From Candidatus Krumholzibacteriia bacterium (GTDB lineage Bacteria; Krumholzibacteriota; Krumholzibacteriia; G020349025): a stretch of 46,632 nt of DNA. Shown here piece by piece: positions 1 to 8,263 of this stretch (positions are counted from its first letter, which is position 1; every line of letters starts with the position of its first letter). The stretch covers positions 1 to 46,632 of the forward strand of contig DASRJW010000086.1 in NCBI GenBank assembly GCA_035649275.1, given 5' to 3'. The notes under the pieces are model-generated. The model was not told the DNA's origin. It saw only the letters and a program-made list of their open reading frames with translations, and searched no databases. The translations under genes were made by a program, and so were the position numbers.

Positions 1-269
1 TCTCCGGCTTCGATCCCGAGCAGGTGCCGATCCGCTTCACCGGGATGAGGCCCGGGGAGAAGCTGCACGAGGAGCTGCAGGCCGACACGGATGCGACGCT
101 GCCGTCGCCGCATCCGCAACTGCTCGTCGCGCGTCTCGGGCCGTTGCAAGTGCCCGACGCCCTCGCTGCTGCTACGGAGCTCGCCACCCTCGCCCGCGAT
201 GGCGACGACACATCGATCCGCCGCCGCCTCGCCGCCATCCTTCCGGACTACTCGCCTCCCTCGGATTGA
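1..269 (+). CDS. CapD/PglF-type nucleotide-sugar dehydratase, C-terminal end (5' truncated by window)
   Basis: Only the last 89 or so codons are present; the reading frame is open from base 3, so the gene begins before the window. The visible piece carries IRFTGMRPGEKLHEEL, the conserved C-terminal signature of the large membrane-bound UDP-sugar 4,6-dehydratase/epimerase family (CapD, PglF, WbpM, FlaA1), followed by the usual region with a histidine-rich turn (SPHPQLLVAR). These enzymes make 4-keto-6-deoxy-HexNAc precursors for surface glycans. A second member of the family lies at 2717-4648, so the locus has two. It ends 65 bp before the convergent murB. The catalytic part cannot be seen, so dehydratase versus C5-epimerase is open. 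Confidence 0.85.
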   Translation, partial: SGFDPEQVPIRFTGMRPGEKLHEELQADTDATLPSPHPQLLVARLGPLQVPDALAAATELATLARDGDDTSIRRRLAAILPDYSPPSD

Positions 270-334
270 AAACGGCTTCGAATCGAAGGGGTGATGGCGA
301 CGAGCAGGGGATCCTCTGGCGGTGATCGACACTC

Positions 335-1231
335 CTAGGACCAGATCTCGACTTCTTCTTCGAGGTGGACGCCGAGCCTGGGTTCGAGCTCGTGCTTGAT
401 GCAGGCGATGAGCTCGAGGACGTCGGCGGCGCGGGCGCCACCTTCGTTGACGATGAAGTTGCCGTGCACCGTGGAGACGCTGGCGTGGCCGACGCGCCTG
501 CCCTTGAGGCCGGCGCGGTCGATCTCCTGACCGATGCGATGGGGCGGGCAGTTCTTGAAGATGCAGCCCGAGTTCCAGGTGCCGACGGGCTGGGTGAGCA
601 GTCGGCGCTGGTTGTAGGTCTTGATGCGCTCGAAGATGGCGTCGCGGTCGCCGGGCTGCAGGCGCACTGTGGCGCCCACGGCGACGCAGCCCCGCTCACG
701 GAGCGAGCTCTTGCGGTAGGCGAAGGCGAAATCCCCGGGGGCAAGCTCGCGCAGGTTGCCGTCCCGTTCGACGACACGGATGCGCGTGGTCACGTCGCTC
801 ATCTCACCGGCCGGCGTGCCGGCGTTGGTGAGGAGCGCCCCGCCCACGGTGCCGGGGATGCCGCAGGCCCACTCCATACCTTCCAGGCCCTGGCGGGCCG
901 CGAACTGCATGAGCTGCACGAGCGGCAGACCGGCGCCGGCGTGCACCTCGTGGTCGTTTCTCTCCACACCGGCGAGGGCGCGGGCCACATGCAGGACGAT
1001 TCCAGTCACGCCCGCATCGGGAACGATGAGGTTGGAGCCGTTGCCGAGGACCCGGAGCGGCACGTTCGCTGCCTGCGCCAGGGCACAGACGGCGCCGACC
1101 TCGGCCTCGGAGCGCGGGGCGACGTAGTACTCCGCTGGCCCGCCGATGCGGAAGGTGGTGTGGCGGTCCAAAGGTTCCTGCGTCTTGACGCGTCCCCCGG
1201 TGACGCGGTGCAGGTCGTCATGGAATGTCAT
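335..1231 (-). CDS. murB: UDP-N-acetylenolpyruvoylglucosamine reductase MurB
   Basis: FAD-dependent reductase making UDP-MurNAc, the second committed cytoplasmic step of peptidoglycan synthesis. Seen: an N-terminal FAD_binding_4 domain with the HTTFRIGGPA motif, LGNGSNLIVPD and GIPGTVGGALLTNAG, and a MurB C-terminal domain with the YRKSSLRE and SGCIFKNC motifs. In the last motif the proton-donating Ser of E. coli MurB is Cys, a substitution known in other MurB proteins; the usual Pro after KN is also Cys. Start: an ATG at 1243 has no ribosome site, whereas the ATG at 1231 has GGGAG six bases upstream, giving 298 aa, normal for the family. It sits alone, convergent with the partial dehydratase and divergent from the aminotransferase, away from other mur genes. 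Confidence 0.93.
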   Translation of the reverse strand: MTFHDDLHRVTGGRVKTQEPLDRHTTFRIGGPAEYYVAPRSEAEVGAVCALAQAANVPLRVLGNGSNLIVPDAGVTGIVLHVARALAGVERNDHEVHAGAGLPLVQLMQFAARQGLEGMEWACGIPGTVGGALLTNAGTPAGEMSDVTTRIRVVERDGNLRELAPGDFAFAYRKSSLRERGCVAVGATVRLQPGDRDAIFERIKTYNQRRLLTQPVGTWNSGCIFKNCPPHRIGQEIDRAGLKGRRVGHASVSTVHGNFIVNEGGARAADVLELIACIKHELEPRLGVHLEEEVEIWS

Positions 1232-1488
1232 GGATGCTCCCATGCTGCCGGATCGCGGTTCTGGAAGTGCGGCAGTTCCCGCCGGACCACGCTTCGGAAA
1301 TAGCCATTCCCCCCGCTGCTGTCAACCGCCGCGGCGCCCAACTCCGCGTCAATCCGGACGCTTACGCCGGAGCCGCGGGCACAGTTGTTGCGATGACGCC
1401 GCCCGCACGCATGGAGGCGGGCCACTGGCGCGAACGGCCAACCAAGGCGCATCGCCCCCCGCAGGAGAGCGCAGAGAGGGAGGTCGTC

Positions 1489-2655
1489 GTGCAGGCAGCG
1501 AAGGACGCGGGAGATTCCAGGACGAAAGCACGTCGCATCCAGGTGGCAGCGCCGGCGCTTCCCGACTTCGAGGCCGCCCTACCGCTCCTGCGCGAGATCT
1601 GGAATTCTGGAGAGCTCACCAACGGCCGCACCGTCGCCGCCTTCGAGCGCAAGGTGGCGGAGCTGATGCCCGGCCGCGAGGTCGTGGCGGTGAACAATTG
1701 CACTGCCGGCCTCATGCTGGCGCTTCGCGCCCTGAACGTCCACGGCGAGGTCCTGGTCCCGAGCTTCACCTTCATGGCCTCGGCCCACGCCATCGTCTGG
1801 AGCGGCTGCCGCCCGGTGTTCGTGGACTGCGACCCGGAAACGCTCAACGTCAACGTCGAGGACTTGCAGCGGAAGATCACCAAGCACACCGGCGCCATCA
1901 TCGCGGTCTACGTGAGCGGCAATCCTCCCGCCCTGGATGTCCTGGAGAAGATCGCCCGAGAGCACAGCCTGAAGTTGATCCTCGACGCCGCGCACGGTCT
2001 CGGCTCCTCCTTCCAGGGGCGACCGGCGGGGAGCTTCGGCGACGCCGAGGTGTTCAGCTTGTCGCCGACCAAGACGATCACCTCCTGCGAAGGCGGCCTG
2101 GTGAGCTTGCGGGAGGCGGAGAGCGCCCGGCGGTTGCGCAGCGGCCGCAACTATGGCAACCCGGGCAACTACGACTGCGAGTTCATCGGCCTCAACGCCC
2201 GCATGAGCGAGCTCCATGCCCTGGTGGGGCTGCAATCCCTGCCGCACCTGCAGCGCAACGTCGAGGAGCGCCGGCGGCTGGTGCGCCTCTACACCGGCGC
2301 GCTCGCCAAGCTGCGGGGCGTGCGGCTGCAGCGCGTCGAGGAAGGCAATCTCTCGTCGTACAAGGATTTCAGCCTGCGCATCGTGGAGCGCGAGTTCGGC
2401 GCCAGCCGCGACGAAGTCCGCCGCGTCCTCGAGCGGAGCGGCATCGAAACGCGCACCTACTTCGATCCGCCGGTGCATCGCATGGCGGCCTACCGCCCCT
2501 GGGCGCCCACCCGCTCCGGGGATCTCGCCGCCACCGAGCTGGTGGCGCAGCAGATCCTCAACCTGCCCCTCTACGTCGGCCTGCGGGAAGACGACATCGC
2601 CCGCATCGTCTCCATCATCGAGGCCGTCGGCACGCGGACGCCCGTGCGCGTCTGA
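1489..2655 (+). CDS. DegT/DnrJ/EryC1-family PLP-dependent sugar aminotransferase
   Basis: Predicted PLP enzyme that adds an amino group to a keto nucleotide sugar. Seen: GELTNGRTVAAFE near residue 41, VPSFTFMASAHA near 90, DAAHG near 166 (Asp contacting the pyridine N of PLP) and SLSPTKTITSCEGG with the Schiff-base Lys near residue 195. The Lys excludes the PMP-dependent RfbH type, which has His there. An open frame runs upstream to 1225, but GTG 1489 has a strong GGGAGG site 5 bases upstream and gives 388 aa, typical of the family. The membrane dehydratase begins 61 bp downstream, and the likely substrate is its 4-keto-6-deoxy product; exact sugar unknown. Confidence 0.9.
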   Translation: MQAAKDAGDSRTKARRIQVAAPALPDFEAALPLLREIWNSGELTNGRTVAAFERKVAELMPGREVVAVNNCTAGLMLALRALNVHGEVLVPSFTFMASAHAIVWSGCRPVFVDCDPETLNVNVEDLQRKITKHTGAIIAVYVSGNPPALDVLEKIAREHSLKLILDAAHGLGSSFQGRPAGSFGDAEVFSLSPTKTITSCEGGLVSLREAESARRLRSGRNYGNPGNYDCEFIGLNARMSELHALVGLQSLPHLQRNVEERRRLVRLYTGALAKLRGVRLQRVEEGNLSSYKDFSLRIVEREFGASRDEVRRVLERSGIETRTYFDPPVHRMAAYRPWAPTRSGDLAATELVAQQILNLPLYVGLREDDIARIVSIIEAVGTRTPVRV

Positions 2656-2716
2656 TTCACGGGGCCGCGTGGCGGCTCCGTCCAGCGAGGACGCGACCGG
2701 CGCAAGGAGTGCGCGG

Positions 2717-4648
2717 ATGGTGGCCCAGAAAGTCCTGTACGTGGCCCGGCGGGTCGTCGTGCACCTGGTGCTCCTCGCGGGCTGCTTCGTCGCTTCCTAC
2801 CTCGTGCACTTCGAGGGCCAAATCCCCGATCCCCAGCGTCAGTACTTGCCCTTCAACCTGGCGCTCAGCGTCGGCACCATGCTCCTCGGGCTGCTGTGGG
2901 CGCGGGTGTACCGCAAGCTCACCGACTTCGCCAGCTTGCGCGACTTCCTGAGCATCTTGCGCGGCACCGGCCTGGCGACGCTGGTGCTGCTCTGCGCCAA
3001 CAACCTCATCCCGTCGCCCATGGGCCTGCCGTGGCCGGTGCTCGTCATCTACTTCCTCCTCTCCTCGGCGATGCTCTCGGTGTCGCTGTTCACCGTGCGC
3101 ATCTGGCGCGAGAGCCCGCTGATGCAAGCGCAGTGGTTGGAGAGAGGCGGGGCGCTCCGACCCCTGGTGGTGTACGGCGCCGGCCGGGCGGGGAGCATGG
3201 TGGCGCGGGAAATCCTGCAATCGCCGGAGCTGGGCTACGAGCTGCGCGGCTTCATCGACGACGATCCGGAGAAGTGGGGCAAGGAGATCCACGGCGCCCG
3301 CGTCCTCGGCGGCCGGCACGACCTGGTGCGCTGGATCGGGCCGGAGCTGCGCGAGCTCGTCCTCGCCATCCCGTCGCTGGAGGCCGATGCGCGCCGCGAG
3401 ATCCTCACCTGGTGCCGGCGGGCGGGGGCGCACGTGCGCATCCTGCCCGGGCTGGCGGACCTGCTGCGCGGCACCAGCGTCCTGCAGCAGATCCGCGATG
3501 TCCGCGTCGAAGACCTGCTGCCCCGCGAGGCGGTGGAGCTGGACGACACCGAGGTGCAGCAGCTCATCGAAGGCGAGAAGGTGCTCGTCACCGGCGCGGC
3601 GGGCTCCATCGGCTCGGAGCTCTGTCACGAGATCCTGCGCCACCGGCCGGCGAAGCTGCTCCTGGTCGAGCAGTCCGAGAGCCGTCTCTTCTTCCTGGAG
3701 CGGGACCTGCAGAGCGAAGTGTCCGGCGAGCGCACCGAGATCGTGCCGCTCCTCGCCGACATCGGCGACCGGGAACGCATGGAAGCCATCCTGCGCGCCC
3801 ACCGGCCCGCGCACATCTTCCATGCCGCTGCCTACAAGCACGTGCCGATGATGGAGCACAACCCCTACGAGGCCATCCGCAACAACGTGCTCGCCACGCA
3901 CAGCATCGCCGCCCTGGCCCGGGAGTATCAGGTGGGGCGCTTCACCTTGGTGTCCACGGACAAGGCGGTGGAGCCGACCAGCGTCATGGGGGCCTCGAAG
4001 CGGGCGGCCGAGATCATCCTGCGCGAGCTGAACCGGGAGGGCGGCACCCGCTTCGTCATCGTCCGCTTCGGCAACGTCCTGGATTCCGACGGCAGCGTCG
4101 TGCCCCTCTTCAAGGAGCAGATCGCTTCCGGCGGTCCCATCACCATCACCCACCCGGACATGGAGCGTTTCTTCATGACCATCCCCGAAGCGGCGCGCCT
4201 GATCCTGCAGGCCACCGCCATGGGAGAAGGCGGCGAGGTCTTCGTCCTGGAGATGGGCAAGCCGGTGCGCATCCTGGACCTGGCGCGGACACTGGTGGAG
4301 CTCTCGGGGCTGCGCTTCATGGAGGACGTGAAGGTGCAGTTCAGCGGCGTCCGTCCGGGGGAGAAGCTGTCGGAGAAGCTCTTCTTCGACCACGAGCGCT
4401 GCGAGCCCACCAAAGTGCGCGCGATCTATCGCGCCGGGCCGGAGAGAGGCCGGCGGGTGGATCTACCGTCCTTCCTGCAGACGCTGCACGACCTGCTCCG
4501 CGGCGTGCCGGAAGCGCGTCAGCTCGGCACGCGTTTCATGACGCTGGTCAACGAGCTCGAGGCGCCCGCCGGGAGCGCCAAGAAAGCTCCGGACGTCTCC
4601 ACCATCGTGCCGCTGGTTCGCGTCCCCGGGGCCCGCGGCGGCGCCTGA
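2717..4648 (+). CDS. PglF/WbpM/CapD-type membrane-anchored nucleotide-sugar 4,6-dehydratase
   Basis: 643 aa, full length for the family. Residues about 13-125 hold four hydrophobic membrane segments; a CoA-binding-like Rossmann domain starts with VYGAGRAG near 152; the catalytic SDR domain starts with VTGAAGSIGSE near 291. The active site has STDKAV (413-418) and MGASK (424-428), the Met-x3-Lys that replaces Tyr-x3-Lys in these membrane 4,6-dehydratases. The tail has FSGVRPGEKLSEKL. Start ATG 2717 has AAGGAG seven bases upstream; the open frame extends further up only as overlap with the aminotransferase. It likely converts a UDP-HexNAc to the 4-keto-6-deoxy sugar used by the upstream aminotransferase. 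Substrate not decidable from sequence. Confidence 0.93.
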   Translation: MVAQKVLYVARRVVVHLVLLAGCFVASYLVHFEGQIPDPQRQYLPFNLALSVGTMLLGLLWARVYRKLTDFASLRDFLSILRGTGLATLVLLCANNLIPSPMGLPWPVLVIYFLLSSAMLSVSLFTVRIWRESPLMQAQWLERGGALRPLVVYGAGRAGSMVAREILQSPELGYELRGFIDDDPEKWGKEIHGARVLGGRHDLVRWIGPELRELVLAIPSLEADARREILTWCRRAGAHVRILPGLADLLRGTSVLQQIRDVRVEDLLPREAVELDDTEVQQLIEGEKVLVTGAAGSIGSELCHEILRHRPAKLLLVEQSESRLFFLERDLQSEVSGERTEIVPLLADIGDRERMEAILRAHRPAHIFHAAAYKHVPMMEHNPYEAIRNNVLATHSIAALAREYQVGRFTLVSTDKAVEPTSVMGASKRAAEIILRELNREGGTRFVIVRFGNVLDSDGSVVPLFKEQIASGGPITITHPDMERFFMTIPEAARLILQATAMGEGGEVFVLEMGKPVRILDLARTLVELSGLRFMEDVKVQFSGVRPGEKLSEKLFFDHERCEPTKVRAIYRAGPERGRRVDLPSFLQTLHDLLRGVPEARQLGTRFMTLVNELEAPAGSAKKAPDVSTIVPLVRVPGARGGA

Positions 4649-4677
4649 ACCGCGCCACGCCCCTGACGTGATGCGTC

Positions 4678-5868
4678 CTACTTCCTCCTGATCGTTTCGC
4701 TTCCCGCTTCTGCCAACCATGGTGCCGCTGTCAGCGCCGCCACCAACACTCGCGCCATTTCCTGATGCATCGCCGCATTCGGATGGCCATCGCGGGGCAC
4801 CTGGAAACGCGCGGCGTACTGGTCCTGGTTGTGCACCGGCGCGAAGAGCCCGGGCGCCGTGTCGACGAAGAGGAAGTCGGCGTCGTTCGCGTGTTCGTGG
4901 ACGGCCTGCAGCAAGCCCGGGAGGGGTGTTTCGCCATAGAAGGCCGGGAAGTAGAGCAGCACCACCCGCGTGCCGTAGGGGCGCGCCAAGCGCAGCAGCT
5001 CCCCGATGGCCCAGCGGGCGAGGGTGGTGTCGGAGAGCACCGCCGGCGGGGCGAAGCGCGCCCGCCAGGTGGCGGGGTGGAGCGTCCGCCCCAGGTCCTG
5101 GCAGGCGAGGGGCCAGAGCAAGCGCAGCTTTTCGAGGTCGAAGTGTGGCGTGCGTCCTTCCAACTTCTCCTGGTAGTACTCCCTCTCGATGCCCGGCGAG
5201 AGCGCGAAGATCAAGTGGTTGTCGAAGCGCGGCGGCAGGAGTCGTGGCTCGCCATGGTCGGTGGTGAGGCTGGGCTGGAAGACGGCGACGTCCGACCAAG
5301 GCCGACGCGAGCGCTCCAGATGGAAGTTGCCGAAGGCATAGACGACGAGGCGCGGGCGCAGCGCGGCGATAGAGCGCCGCAGGAGCTCGACGCTGGTCAC
5401 GGTGGAATAGGCGCAGACGCCGAGGTTGTCCACCGGCAGGCCGAGCCTGCCGCCGGCGACCTCCACCCAGGTGCTCTCGGCCGTCACACCGTGGCCGAAG
5501 GTGCAAGAGCAGCCGATCCCCGCCAGTCCCGCGCCGCTCGGTCGGGAGGCATCGCTGGCCAGGGGGATGCGGAAGCCGCGGGCGTCGGTGCGCAGCGGGA
5601 TGCGCCGCGCCGGATCCTGGACGCCCCCTTGCAACACGGCGAAACCGGTGCGGTGTGGCGCCATGCGGAAGCCGGCCGTGTCGTCGGCCTGGTGGATGCC
5701 GCCGATGAAGAAGAACTCCCGCGAGACCAGGGTGGCGTGGTGCACGTAGACGCGCCAGGCCAGGAAGATCCCGGCGGAGGCGAGAGCCGCGATGACGTAG
5801 GCCAGGGCCAGAGCCAGTTGCCGCCGGCTTCGGTGGGGATTCTGTCGCTGAGATTCGGAACGGCGCAC
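4678..5868 (-). CDS. Membrane-anchored SGNH/GDSL-hydrolase-like protein
   Basis: 396 aa with a basic N terminus and one membrane anchor (about residues 17-37), the rest probably periplasmic. Block I reads IGCSCTFGHGV near residues 118-128, matching the GDSxTxG block of SGNH hydrolases with Ser kept (S121) but Asp replaced by Cys. Block V reads DGHPNAAMH (D360, H362), the usual C-terminal catalytic pair. SGNH proteins beside polysaccharide genes often add or remove acyl groups on glycans (AlgJ/AlgX-like role); here that is inference. Start GTG 5868 is the only reasonable start and lies about 30 bp below a CATAAT -10-like element. It converges on the PglF-type gene with 29 bp between. Confidence 0.65.
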   Translation of the reverse strand: MRRSESQRQNPHRSRRQLALALAYVIAALASAGIFLAWRVYVHHATLVSREFFFIGGIHQADDTAGFRMAPHRTGFAVLQGGVQDPARRIPLRTDARGFRIPLASDASRPSGAGLAGIGCSCTFGHGVTAESTWVEVAGGRLGLPVDNLGVCAYSTVTSVELLRRSIAALRPRLVVYAFGNFHLERSRRPWSDVAVFQPSLTTDHGEPRLLPPRFDNHLIFALSPGIEREYYQEKLEGRTPHFDLEKLRLLWPLACQDLGRTLHPATWRARFAPPAVLSDTTLARWAIGELLRLARPYGTRVVLLYFPAFYGETPLPGLLQAVHEHANDADFLFVDTAPGLFAPVHNQDQYAARFQVPRDGHPNAAMHQEMARVLVAALTAAPWLAEAGSETIRRK

Positions 5869-6037
5869 GCTGCGGTCCGAGTCGTTGGGGGCGCCCCATT
5901 ATGCCGGCCCGATGTGGGGTCGAGCAACGGCTACACTGGGATCGAGGTGCGCAAGACCGTCGAGCGGAGGGCCGCGACGGGGAAGCTGCGAAGCGGCTGA
6001 CACTCGGTCCTCGTGGTCCCGATGCGGGAGGACACTG

Positions 6038-7747
6038 GTGGGACCACGACCCCGACCGATCGCCGCCGCGGCCGGGGTGTTGGCGGTCGCCGTCGGCCTG
6101 GTGCTGCTGCTCCGGCCGTTGTCGCACTGGCTCCTGCGATTCACCGCCGACGGCGCCTTGGAACCAGCGACGGCGCGCTTCCTCGACGCTCTCTGGGTAC
6201 TCGTCCTCGGTGCTGGACTGCTGGCGCTCTCGTCGTCGGTTCAACCTGCCTTGGGCGCGGCCTTCGCCGGCATGCTCGGTAGGCCTCCCGAAGCGGAGGG
6301 AAAGCAGCGGCGCTCCTTCGTCGGCCTTCTGGCGCTGCTCACGCTCGTGGCTCGGCTCGTGGTGGCGCAAAAGAGCGACATCGGACTCGGCGACGACGGT
6401 GCCCGCGTCGCTTGGCTGCTGCACTGGTTGCAACACCCGGAGCCGGTGCCGCGAGAGCTGTGGGGCCCGGGGCATCTCTACCTGCACGCGCTCTTCTGGC
6501 TGGTGTTCCGGGACGCGGTGCGCGCCGGCGTCGTGCTCTCGGCGCTGTCGTCGGCGGCCACGGTCTTCCTCCTCGGACGCACGGTGGAGCGGCACTGGGG
6601 GCGAGCGGCGGGGACGCTGGCAGCGCTCTTTGTCGCCGTGCTCCCGGTGACGAGCGCCCACGCCGCGACTCCGGACGTGAACCCCGTCTTCGCCTTCCTC
6701 TGCGTCGCCGCAGTGTGCTGCGCCCAACGCAGCGCCCAGGGTTCCTGGCTCTGGCTCGTCCTCGGGTGGGTGTGCGTCTTCTTCGCCGCTTGGAGCCGCT
6801 TCGAGACCTTCCTCCTCGTGCCGGCCTTCGCGGCGCCGTTGTGGCGGCGCTGGCGCCGCTCTGTGCTCTTCGCTCTCGCCTGTCTCCTGCCGTCGGTGCT
6901 CTGGGCGGCGGCGGTGCAGCAGGCGCACGGGGACTTCATGCGTCTCTTCCACACCTTGCAAGTGGACCCGACCTTGAGCCGCCCGCTCGGTTCGCGGCTC
7001 TTCGATTTCCTCTGGGCCGGATGGCTGGCGGTGCCGTTGTCGGTGGCGCTGCTCGGTGCGGTGGGCATTGCGCGCTCGCTCCGTTGGCACCGAGGCGCCG
7101 AGTTCTTGCCCCTCCTCCTGCTCCACCTCGGAAGCTTGCTGCTCGCCACCTGGAGCACCGGGACGGGGAATCAGCCGCGCTACTTCATCTTGGTGGGGTC
7201 GCTCTGCGCGGCCTACGCGGGGGCCGCCCTGGGCGGGGCGCTGCAGCGCTCGCCGCGTTCCGGGCTGTTGCTCGCTGCCGTCGCTCTCTTGCTCGTGCCC
7301 TGGACGGGAGCGCTCTTCCCGCACGAAGGGGAGCTGTGGATCCGGCACATCCCACGTCTGCGGCAGGTGACGGACTGCGCCGCAGCGTTTCGAGCCTCGG
7401 AGGCCCTGCAGGAAGCGCCGGTGGTGTGGATCGCCGACGAAGCGGGCTACTTCTTCCTCTGCCGGGAGCGCCTGCCGGTGGAACGCTATCATTCCATGCC
7501 GCGCGCCGAGAGCGACGCGAGCGCGATCGCGACGGCGCTGCGGGGTGAACCGGTCGCGCTCGTGGTCCTGCGAGACAACGCCGAATCGGAACGCCGCTGG
7601 CAAGGCCTCGCCGCTGCCCTGGGGGAAGAGTTCCAGGTCGAGGAGAGGGGAGAGCGCTGCGCCGACTACCGGCTCCTCGAGTTGCGTGCGCCGCCAGCGC
7701 CACGTAGCACGCCACCCACTTCGACGGGAGCGGACACGCCGCGGTGA
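6038..7747 (+). CDS. Multipass membrane GT-C glycosyltransferase-like protein (GT39/ArnT type)
   Basis: 569 aa with about ten or more hydrophobic segments and a soluble C-terminal part from roughly residue 440. After the second segment it reads SDIGLGDDGARVAWLL, an acidic pair in the first large loop as in GT-C enzymes that take sugar from a polyprenyl phosphate, and then WGPGHLYLHALFW, also a family-like feature. It probably transfers a sugar on the periplasmic face of the inner membrane. The open frame extends upstream to 5885, but GTG 6038 has GGGAGGA five bases upstream. The next gene is an ArnE-like small transporter, which fits a lipid-linked-sugar role. Sequence identity within GT-C is weak, so the family call is moderate. 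Confidence 0.6.
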   Translation: MGPRPRPIAAAAGVLAVAVGLVLLLRPLSHWLLRFTADGALEPATARFLDALWVLVLGAGLLALSSSVQPALGAAFAGMLGRPPEAEGKQRRSFVGLLALLTLVARLVVAQKSDIGLGDDGARVAWLLHWLQHPEPVPRELWGPGHLYLHALFWLVFRDAVRAGVVLSALSSAATVFLLGRTVERHWGRAAGTLAALFVAVLPVTSAHAATPDVNPVFAFLCVAAVCCAQRSAQGSWLWLVLGWVCVFFAAWSRFETFLLVPAFAAPLWRRWRRSVLFALACLLPSVLWAAAVQQAHGDFMRLFHTLQVDPTLSRPLGSRLFDFLWAGWLAVPLSVALLGAVGIARSLRWHRGAEFLPLLLLHLGSLLLATWSTGTGNQPRYFILVGSLCAAYAGAALGGALQRSPRSGLLLAAVALLLVPWTGALFPHEGELWIRHIPRLRQVTDCAAAFRASEALQEAPVVWIADEAGYFFLCRERLPVERYHSMPRAESDASAIATALRGEPVALVVLRDNAESERRWQGLAAALGEEFQVEERGERCADYRLLELRAPPAPRSTPPTSTGADTPR

Positions 7748-7877
7748 AGGGTCACCCCCCACGGGATCCCTTGCTGGCCAGGGAAGGCCGTGGTTAAGTG
7801 TCGCGGCATGCTGGCCTGAGCGGCGGGACGCAGCGCGGCACGACGCAGTTCCTGGGACGCAGGGTCGGGAGGAGTGT

Positions 7878-8252
7878 ATGGGGCAAACGTTCGTTCTCGG
7901 CGCCCTGTTCGTGCTCGCCACGGCATGCGCCAACGTCCTGCAGAAGAAGGCCATGCAGGGGTTGGGAGAAGTGACGGTGCCCTCCGTGGAGGCGTTGCGC
8001 CGTCTGCTGGTGAGCCCGCACCTCTGGGGCGGTCTCGGTTGCTGGGCCCTCGCGCTCGTTTCCTATATGATCATCTTGTCGCGGGTGCCCCTCAACGTGG
8101 CGACCTCCATCGCCTCGCTCAGTTTCGTCGCCGTGCTCCTCGCCTCTCGCCTCGTCCTCGGGGAGCCCATACCGCCGCTCCGCATCCTGGGTTTCGCCTG
8201 TATCCTGGTGGGGATGTCCATCGTGGCCTACACCCAGCGCGGCAGCGCTTGA
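7878..8252 (+). CDS. Small EamA/ArnE-like four-helix transporter (possible undecaprenyl-phosphate-sugar flippase subunit)
   Basis: 124 aa with four hydrophobic segments, the size and layout of ArnE/ArnF and small multidrug resistance proteins. Seen: LATACANVLQKKAMQ near residue 11, a polar pair inside the first helix as in this family; then ILSRVPLNVATSIASLSFVAV and the late LGEPIPPLRILGFACILVG, typical of EamA half-repeats. ArnE-like proteins flip lipid-linked aminosugars for GT-C enzymes; GT-C-like genes on both sides (6038-7747 and 8264-9520) support that here. Start ATG 7878 has GGAGG five bases upstream. A drug-efflux role cannot be excluded from sequence alone. Confidence 0.72.
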   Translation: MGQTFVLGALFVLATACANVLQKKAMQGLGEVTVPSVEALRRLLVSPHLWGGLGCWALALVSYMIILSRVPLNVATSIASLSFVAVLLASRLVLGEPIPPLRILGFACILVGMSIVAYTQRGSA

Positions 8253-8263
8253 GCCCGGCGGGG

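Noticed and set aside
1489-2655. DegT gene as RfbH (CDP-sugar 3-dehydrase)
   Set aside because: It has the Schiff-base Lys in SLSPTK, whereas RfbH has His; also it is 15 kb away from rfbF/rfbG.
4463-7954. Very long open frame on the minus strand (1163 codons) across the PglF end, the SGNH gene and the GT-C gene
   Set aside because: Its translation is Arg/Pro/Gly-rich and low-complexity, and it covers three well-supported genes; such frames are expected opposite G+C-rich genes. Similar shadows at 2657-4393, 13214-15763, 15941-18172 and others were dropped for the same reason.
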